The notes under the pieces: model-generated
Told to the model about the DNA's origin: nothing
The model's database searches: none
Seen by the model: only the letters and a program-made list of their open reading frames with translations
DNA from: Trematomus loennbergii
Lineage: Eukaryota; Chordata; Actinopteri; Perciformes; Nototheniidae
Direction: 5' to 3'
Assembly (NCBI GenBank): GCA_012861695.1
Contig: JAAOOA010000344.1
Span: forward strand, 62,001 to 126,000
Length of the DNA stretch: 64,000 bases
Shown: positions 56,124 through 64,000 of the stretch, piece after piece
How positions within the stretch are numbered: position 1 is the stretch's first letter
Layout: the number at the start of each line of letters is the position of its first letter
Program-made: the position numbers and the translations under genes

Positions 56124-58259
56124 ATGCAAATGAGCCATAATCTCATTAAATAGGGGCATATTTTAATACATTTCAGGAACACAGAGGACATTTCTCACTC
56201 AGAATGAGAAAAACTCATTTTGAGAAAACTACCTTTAAAGATTACTGTGTGGCGCTACCTAAACCCTCCTGTTCTCTGGATGACAGCTTGTGCCTCGACG
56301 TACTCCGTGAAGGTATTTCGTGTTCGGGATCATTTGTTTTTTGTCTAACATTTCTTTGTGCAAGTGACAATTGTTGTCGTCTTCTCTGTGAACGTTTTTT
56401 CCGCTGTTCTTTTGCCATTTTGAGATTTAAATTTCCAGCGAAAGCTGAACCAAGAAGTGTTTTAGCACACCACGTGACGTACAGATATAGCAGCTCATTT
56501 AGGACAGTTTTTGAAACGCGAGGGCCGTGGTCGGCACGGGGTCTACCCGTGATCTGCCCGCGATCAAGAGACAACCTCCAGTTTCACTTGAGACCGCCCC
56601 CGTGATAAATACATTTAATTATTGTGAAGCCAGCTGCAATGGATCATTGATCCACCAGGGGGTGCAGTGGGTTCCACACTGGAGCTCATGTGAAATCAAC
56701 TTCGATACAGTACGCTGGATGTACAGTATGTCTGGTACTACTGTATAGCGGATCTTTGTTAAGATCCATATGTCACGGATAGGATCATAGTCTGTGCTAA
56801 ATAAGAGACATGTAATCATTTACAAAACATCACCATGTTGTTATTTAACAAAATAATGTTGTTTAGTCGAAGAAAACAAACGAGAGGAAATGCAGCCGGC
56901 TCTCGATTTTTAATCCTAATTTAATCATCATCTTCACCACGATCATTTATGTTTATGTTCGCCGAATTGACATGAAATCACTGACAAATATGAATATACT
57001 GTATTCAACTTCATTAAAACGTTGTTAACGAGCCTAAACTCAGTAATTCACTAAAAATATTTATATTTGAATGGAGCCTTGTCAGGCAGATCAGGATCCC
57101 GACGCGTAGCGGAGGCATCTTGATCAGCCTGACGGGTGTTATTTTCCCCATAATGACCAAGTCGCTGCAAATTATCCCGCTTATTACATGCCCACATTCT
57201 CAACAAGTAACGACATGACTCCCAATATTAATTTAAATGCTTTTATGGATTTAGAAAATGTTTTTTATTGATTTAAAAAATAGTTGTATGTATTGATTTA
57301 AATTGACATGCATCCGCTAAGAAAAATAGTCCGTTTTTACAGTCTGAATGAAACGGCAGCTCGCAGCTGTGTGTTTACACACTAATGGCCCATCAGCCAC
57401 AGCTCTCTCCCCCCCTGATCTTTCTTCTCCAGCAGTTAAGTTAACTGTAGGTTACTCTGAGTGACAAGCTTACAGTTAGTGAAGTAACACTTTTTTTTGT
57501 GAGTCACGACCTGGCTGTTTCATTCTAACATAATGCTCCAAATGCTACTGTTTCCACTCGGACTTCAATACAGCTACACCATTGTTTGGTTTCCATGGTA
57601 GCACGTCTCTTTAACTGAAATGATCAAATAAAGTCAAAATGTCACAGTGTTTACAAACACTGACCATACCGTTCACCAGCCCCACCCCCTATGCCTACTG
57701 TAGGCCTATGTTGAGTATACTCTTTGTTAAAACTAATTGGCCATCGGAATGTGTGTGTCCCAACCCCCCCCTGTGATATCTCTTCTCCAGCAGTCTGTAG
57801 GTTTGTGTTCGCATATTTATGCTGTCGCAGTTCCTCTTGTTTCTATCGCGCATTGCCGGTGTTGTGTCAAATTATGCACCCCCATAATGAAACGCCCCCC
57901 TTGTCACGGGAACGCGCATTTCTAAATGACACGTTTACACCTTAAAACGATGTTTAAAACGAAAAGTAAACGTTCAGGGTTTTTATTAATGGTAATTTTC
58001 AGACTGTGAGTTGTTTAGTGGTAGCTCATATAGTCTTGATTCTTGTGGTTAAACTTTTCGCTCCGTATTTGATGGTAGTGGTGTCGAAATTCATTCGTCA
58101 CTTCCTTTTCAGTTTTTTTTTTTTAATCTTTTTTTTTGTTATTATTGTTACGTCCTGTCTGTATACACGTGCTTTAAAATGTATTGTTTAATTCTACATA
58201 TTTGTCATATAATAATCAAATATATGTTTACAAATGTTACATAGTCTTTGTCAGCATAT
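56124..58259. other. Mostly unique non-coding DNA
   Basis: No gene was recognised. A segment at 57080-57165 (CCTTGTCAGGCAGATCAGGA and TCTTGATCAGCCTGACGGG) shows a loose inverted symmetry and may be a degraded DNA element. Confidence 0.4.
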
Positions 58260-58980
58260 TTTTGCCACGTTATGCACCCCTTGCTATCTTACATAATAAA
58301 AGTGTCACATTCATGAAACTTGCTCCATTCATTGGTACTAGTCCTACAACTATACCCTAAAAATGCTTGAGGGTGGGATTAATACAAACATCTTTTGGGG
58401 GGGTGCATTTTATGACAGGCCTGGTTATCACAATATGCCCCCCCTTGCTATCTTACAAAATAAAAGTGTCACAGATTGATGCATTTAACTTCAATATAAA
58501 GAAAAACATCTTCTGTTGTAACAACAATAACATTATAAATAGTAACATAGCTGAACATGGTATTGCACATTTAGCTTTCAGTGTTACTGACCTGAGATGT
58601 TTTTATTACATGAATTAAGGTGACTGAGGCTTTTTAACATAGACTTTTCAGTGTCCCACATTTTGCACAGAACTGTCCCACATTAGGAAATGCAGATTGT
58701 CTGAGACAACTTGGCACTAAGAGTACTGATATGTCTACCATTTCTTTTCTGAGTGTAATATCTGCATTTTCTCTTTTGGTTTGATTAGGACACATCCTGG
58801 GGATTGTGTTTACAAACATTGACCATACCGTTCACCATCCCCCACCCCCCTACTGTATGTTGATTTTTGACTTTGTTTAGAGCAGTGAATTCTCTTTCAA
58901 CTTGGCACTAAGAGTACTGATATGTGTACCATTTCTTTTCTGAGTGTAATATCTGCATTTTCTCTTTTGAAAAACTAAGT
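58260..58980. repeat. Local segmental duplications (165-191 bp)
   Basis: CCTTGCTATCTTACA(T/A)AATA with following AAAGTGTCACA occurs near 58275 and 58445. CAACTTGGCACTAAGAGTAC with about 75 further matching bases occurs at 58707 and 58898 (191-bp offset). ACCATACCGTTCACCA at 58824 also has a copy near 57665. Confidence 0.75.
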
Positions 58981-60035
58981 CTTAGTTTGGCCACTCATTT
59001 TTAATCACACACGTCTCCCCATCCCATTCAAATTCAAATTCTTGACTGGAAGGGCAGTGTTGCCTACATGTAAATGCATGGCATTATATGCATTTGAAAA
59101 TAAATAGTACCCCCCTCTGAGTGACTATCTGTTGACTTCACATCTTGTCACAAACCAGGGGACTTTACTTCCTGATTTTTGGAATACAAAATAATTTATC
59201 TGTGTACGTGTTTTACTGAACGAGCATACTGTACTGTGATCTGCATGCACTTATCAAACATTTAATTAAAGTAGTGAAAACAAATAGTGAGGGGGTCCAA
59301 AATCAGCCAACGTGCTTTGTTTTTAATGTTCATCACTATAATAATAAGTACATTATTCAAAAGTTTACATTAACTTTGGATAATAAACGGATCCTCTCTT
59401 TTCCTCTCTCCCTCTCTCTCTCTCCTGACAGCCCGTCAGTTTCTCATGCAGCTCGCCAAACAGTGGGCGGAAATAATAATAATATTAATTATTTCACACA
59501 AAAAGGTTATGACAATATATGACTATTGACGTACAAATAACACTGTCTGTCAATTGTGTAAAATAAGAGGATTAGATTACAACTTGTATTTAGAAATACT
59601 CTGTTGTAATTATTGATGCATAAATGTGTTCATCCATTCAATGTGGCATCTGCTATAATGGGGTTAATGTATGATATTACTTAATAATACAATACACTAT
59701 ATAATATATGATATGATAATTACATTTTAATTTGATTCATTTCTTATTTCATAGTTTCTCATCATTATTATGAAAGCACCTATTGTTTTAAATAATGGTC
59801 GGAATGTGACCTGTGAGCCTTCTGAATTACCGTGGGATAGCACATTCTAAACTAAAATGTTCAATCAATAAAGTAACATCTTATCTTATCTTATCTTAAT
59901 AATATCTTCATATTAATAATAATAATAAATCATACAGTATGTGTCCGAAAGGGAGCAGGAGGAAGCAAACACAAAAATATACAAAAAATATACTGCATAT
60001 TAAAGCAAACGATTGTAAAGGTAAAAGTATGAGCA
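58981..60035. other. AT-rich non-coding DNA
   Basis: A short CT-rich tract near 59400 and a TCTTA repeat at about 59878-59898. No gene was seen. Confidence 0.5.
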
Positions 60036-60380
60036 TCAAATCAAATCAAATCAAGTTTTATTTATATAGCACATTTTTAAACGATTTTTGGTCGAGCCAA
60101 AGTGCTGTACATATAATAAAAATACCCTACAGTAAAGACACTTTACAGCAAATACAACAGCACAGTTTGTTCAGAATATCAGTATGAGAAAACGACACCC
60201 TCTGTCCTTAGACCCTCACATCGTACAAGGAAAAACTTCCAGAGAAAAACCCACATTTCAAAGGGAAAAATGGGAGAAACCTCGGGGAGAGCAACAGAGG
60301 AGGGATCCCTCTCCCAGGATGGACAGAAGTGCAATAGATGCCGTGTGTAAATCGAAGAGATAATACATTTTACAGCGTAG
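60036..60380 (-). mobile_element. L2-group LINE 3' end
   Basis: The minus strand ends GCTATATAAATAAAACTTGA followed by a GATTT repeat and contains CAGCACTTTGGCTCGACCAA, as in the LINE tail at 29824. Upstream it carries GGATCCCTCTCCCAGGATGG-type sequence frequent in fish L2-related retroposons. Truncated at the 5' end. Confidence 0.75.
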
Positions 60381-61365
60381 GTAGACCGCATGACAAATAA
60401 AGAAGTGTAATGTAAACATTTACATTATTATTATGATTATTTAATATATAAAGACTATATATTATTGAATTACAAGATTAGATATACTTTATTTGATCTA
60501 AAATATTGATGTGTTCAAATGCTCTTCTAAACAAACTGAAAGTCCATGAAAAGTTGTCTTTCTGTATTTGTGAATGAAGCGCCATCTCCTGGTTAAATCC
60601 TGAAATTGAAAATCTGGCAACGCCCTCTTGGAAAATAGTGGGAGGGCTTAACATTCCCAGATGCTGGTCTTAGGCAGGTCTTAGTCAGGTAGCAGGCAGG
60701 AAGCTGTAGCTGGAGTCCTAAATGAGCTGCTACATCTGTATTTCTGGACAAGAGCCTCGAACCTCGTGCGTGCATACATTTGTATTACACAGGGCGTTGC
60801 CCGTACATTTATGATTGGTCAAGACTAGCTGAAGAGATACCATGGTTTAGACTTGGTTCTCTTTGGTAGGTGCGCAGACTTAGAAAAAAGTCTCTTCTTT
60901 GTATTCTGCCAGTCTCTGCACCTGAGCTGTTATTGCAGGCTAAAACTTTCTTATGAGACTTTTCCCTTTGTTTTCCTATCCAATCCATCAAACCTTGGGA
61001 TTGGTGATCTTGTCTATTTATTTTATAGTCATAGCAATCTCATGAGCACAATAAGCATATCATAATAATAAGAATCCCTCTTGTTATGTTATATACAAAT
61101 AGCCTCCACAAATCCCTCCTTTCACACCTTTTAAGGTGTGAATCTAATCTACGTCTATTTTTCTTTTTACTGCGTCTCTGGTGTAATTTATGAATCTCTG
61201 CTGGTTATAGTAGATATAGTTCACCCCATCCACATTCTTGTTGATTGTGGGACAGAGGAATATTAATTCAAAACCTGCTGATATTTGGTTTCTATCTGTA
61301 AACTCATCAGGAGGCACCCTAATGCTGTCTTTAGTTTAAAAACTCCCTCCTGGGACCATTTAGTT
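60381..61365. other. Unique non-coding DNA
   Basis: No gene, repeat terminus or RNA gene was recognised. Confidence 0.5.
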
Positions 61366-61645
61366 CTGCTGTCTGTGGGGTTCTGCTGTCTGTGGGGCGT
61401 TCTGCTGTCTGCGTTCTGCTGTCTGTGGTGTTCTGCTGTCTGTGGGGCGTGCTGCTGTCTGTGGGGCGTTCTGCTGTCTGTGGGGCGTTCTGCTGTCTGT
61501 GGGGCGTTCTGCTGTCTGTGGGGTGTTCTGCTGTCTGTGGGGCGTTCTGCTGTCTGTGGGGCGTTCTGCTGTCTGTGGGGCGTTCTGCTGTCTGTGGGGT
61601 GTCTGCTGTCTGTGGGTGTTCTGCTGTCTGTGGGGTGTTCTGTGA
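61366..61645. repeat. 19-bp minisatellite
   Basis: TTCTGCTGTCTGTGGGGCG is repeated about 14 times with occasional one- to seven-base shortenings. Because 19 is not a multiple of three, all three frames stay open, which explains the overlapping Cys/Val-rich ORFs at 61285-61692. Confidence 0.95.
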
Positions 61646-64000
61646 GTATGGTTAATTTAAGATTGAGTTACAGCCCTTTGATTGTTCATTAGATATTCTA
61701 GTACCATTTCATACTTTCACATGTCAAACACATGCTCTTTCATTTACACTTTTCGCTTTAAATCTCACATTCTCTTCATCTTAATTTTCTGTTTAAACCA
61801 CATGTATTTATTTTCTTATCTCTGTAAATTATAAATGGTGTGCTTATTATTTCTAATGTTAATGTTTTCTAAATTAATTGTAGACCTCCTAATTGTCCAG
61901 TGCAGCTTCAGAATCTTAATACTTGGACTGTGCCAACAAAATAAAACTCAACGTCTTTAGGTGAACTAAATCACATATTTCAATAGCTCTGAATTCTGAT
62001 GACATCTGTGTTATTCTTAAATCAAATCCTTGAAATCCTATTTAAAATCTAAATATAATAATGAACTGCTCATGTTTCTGGTAAAGAAACACACTAATGT
62101 TATGGATTCAAAAACAACTAGAATCATGATACTGTCAAAGTGAATGATTTCCTGGTGATACTGCTTCTACTGTCACTGCTTAGATATTATCAAGCTGAAA
62201 AAATGAATACAGAATTCCAACATACTGTCATCAAATGTCTTTCTATTATGAATTAAATTGCCCTTGTGAAACTAGTCTTGTGTTCATTTCTATCCCCATA
62301 ATGACCTAAACAATAAAGTCTATGGCTTTTACTTCTAATTATTTACCAGGCTAGAGACAGGATGTTGTCTAAATTAAATTCTGTCTCATTACATTACTAT
62401 GTTTTAGCTTAACTTAACTGTAATATGTTCTTTCTACATTTCAAACCCCACTTACTCTAATATCTGTTAAAATCCACATTACAAAATTGTTTCATTATCA
62501 CAGGTCAACTTCTTTGGTATTCCATTCTGGACTTACATCTCTCACAGTAGCCCCTTGGCCACTGCTTCTGCATCTGCGTTACCTGTTATAACTCAATCAA
62601 TATTTAGAAACATGTCAACATTCATCAAACAGTGTCTTATGGACATGGAGCAGGTTCATTCTAAAACTGTCAATCAATGGTCAGATTGAACATCCGAGTT
62701 GGGGCGGCAGGTTTCTTTCAATCCCTAAATGAAAAATGTAGATTGTGAATTTGACAGCCATGTTGATATAATACATTATACACACACTCCCCCTTTTTAC
62801 ACATGAACTCATGTGTAACAAATCCTGTATGGGAAGAAAACCTTCAGGTAATCATTGATTATAAGAAAATACCAAACATTATTCACAAATTTACATCCAT
62901 TATTTTCCACTGTAAACACTCCAGTGAAAAGAAGTGTTTCTCTCCATCTTTCAGTCCTAAAAGAAACAGAATCTTCACATTTAGTTTGAGCTTCACATTT
63001 TGCAAACCGCCACTCCTGTGGGAGTAAAATATCATCAAGTAGATTAGAAACGGGTCACATGTGCGGTTTTCCAATTTTGTGGAATTTTAGGAAACCTCGT
63101 TTCCCACAGAGCCCCAGAATAATGTGTTAGTCCAAAAACATGCTTGGTTAGTCATTGTTTTAAATCATGCAGTTGCACTGATCACATGCAGACATACATT
63201 CACACTCACTCTGTCAGGTTGTAAGGTCAAGTTTGGTCAGGTTCACCCAGAGTCAGTCATTGACAGTGCTTTTCTCAAATACACTGTCAGTCAGGGTCAA
63301 AGGTAATTTGGTCTCAGTCTTTTGGCCATGTGTCGTGCTCTGCAGAGACTTTGATATTTCAGCATAGGCCAGTATCCTTTGTCTACAAAAATCTGTCATA
63401 TATGGAGCGCCATCATTTATTAATTCACGATTACAACTATAATTTATCTTCAATTCTGGTCCACTTAAAGAAAAATGTTTAACCTCCCTAACAGTGTGTG
63501 GAACCATGGGTGTCTGGACATGTAACAATCACTCCTTCCTTTATCAAGGATTTAAAAACAGAAGTAATTTCATCAATGGTTTGTAGTTGAATTCAGGAGT
63601 TTTCACTATGGCAGGTATATTTTTATAAATAACTTCTCTAAATTTCAGTCATCACTGATTTAATGGATGTCCATTGGAAGGTGGTGACGCTTGTCTTTTA
63701 AACTCATAATCTGGTGCCGTGTGCTCCCTTTAAAGCTGCAAGTAAGATTTTGTTTTAAACAACTGCAGAGTGGGTTGAGTGACCCCTTCTCCCTATCAAA
63801 TATTGGTTGTCAAATATGCACCTTTACAATGGGTGATCCAAGGCCCCACATGTGTTTACTCCCAATTATATTGTTTTTTCAAATTAAATTAGCTGATTTT
63901 TGTTTTTTTTAAACTCATACATCTTGGACTACAAACAACAGTTATTTCCCCATAAAATTCTCATATGGTAATATATGCTACATGGTGAAACCAATACCTC
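61646..64000. other. AT-rich unique non-coding DNA
   Basis: Short ORFs only. No recognised domain, terminal repeat or RNA gene. Confidence 0.5.

Noticed and set aside
56204..56605. 133-codon ORF and its antisense 110-codon ORF
   Set aside because: No domain, mutual overlap on both strands, and no splice or promoter evidence.
61285..61692. 135-codon Cys/Leu-rich ORF
   Set aside because: Produced entirely by the 19-bp minisatellite, and equal ORFs exist in the other frames.

Overview
The window is teleost fish genomic DNA, probably percomorph-like although the species cannot be fixed from sequence alone. Intron-bearing gene relics, (CA)n/(TG)n microsatellites, a tRNA-derived SINE, L2- and L1-type LINEs, hAT, Tc1/mariner and PIF-Harbinger elements and several LTR families all point that way. 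No intact, clearly identifiable single-copy host gene was found. The window reads as an intergenic or intronic landscape heavily colonised by mobile elements. The only host-gene-like signals are two weak first-exon or promoter candidates (17.03-17.96 kb and 53.3-53.5 kb) and one unique stretch at 49.7-50.0 kb that could be conserved non-coding DNA.

Layout. 0-2.3 kb: unique DNA with one solo LTR. 2.35-5.85 kb: a complete non-autonomous LTR retrotransposon with a perfect 5-bp target duplication, a polypurine tract, and an interior that is a single GC-rich, tandem-repeat ORF with no pol. 6.2-7.9 kb: a hAT end, a microsatellite and a short ~147-bp tandem array. 8.1-10.3 kb: five exons of a broken, intron-bearing DUF6729-like (transposase-like) gene. 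10.6-15.7 kb: an interspersed repeat, then a broken multi-exon member of the multicopy teleost SAMD3-like family. 18.5-28.5 kb: nested TIR elements, an L1 3' end, a Harbinger-type transposon carrying a SINE, and a hAT element carrying a solo LTR. 28.6-34.1 kb: a four-deep nest (L2-type LINE inside a hAT-like repeat, inside an element with 6-bp duplications, inside a Tc1 transposon), with boundaries readable from target duplications. 34.2-39.3 kb: a THAP-bearing element with long TIRs, a collapsed Gypsy-type element with a tRNA-Pro primer-binding site, a large (TG)n tract, and an LTR split by a second element with 6-bp duplications. 40.2-47.5 kb: a second, inverted copy of the 10.6-kb repeat, a MITE, a retroelement Gag relic with a zinc knuckle, and a hAT (TTF/DUF4371) transposase relic. 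48.5-56 kb: several MITEs, including a 65-bp hAT derivative with a perfect 8-bp duplication, and a solo LTR containing a Harbinger MITE. 56-64 kb: mostly AT-rich unique DNA with a poly-C run, local duplications, an L2 3' tail and a 19-bp minisatellite.

How the parts relate. Most coding relics are transposases or retroelement proteins with frameshifts, so nothing here is expected to form a working pathway. The value of the window is the stratigraphy. Insertions interrupt one another with clean duplications, which gives a relative order of activity: Tc1 older than the 6-bp-duplication element, older than the hAT-like repeat, older than the LINE; and the solo LTRs older than the elements inserted into them.
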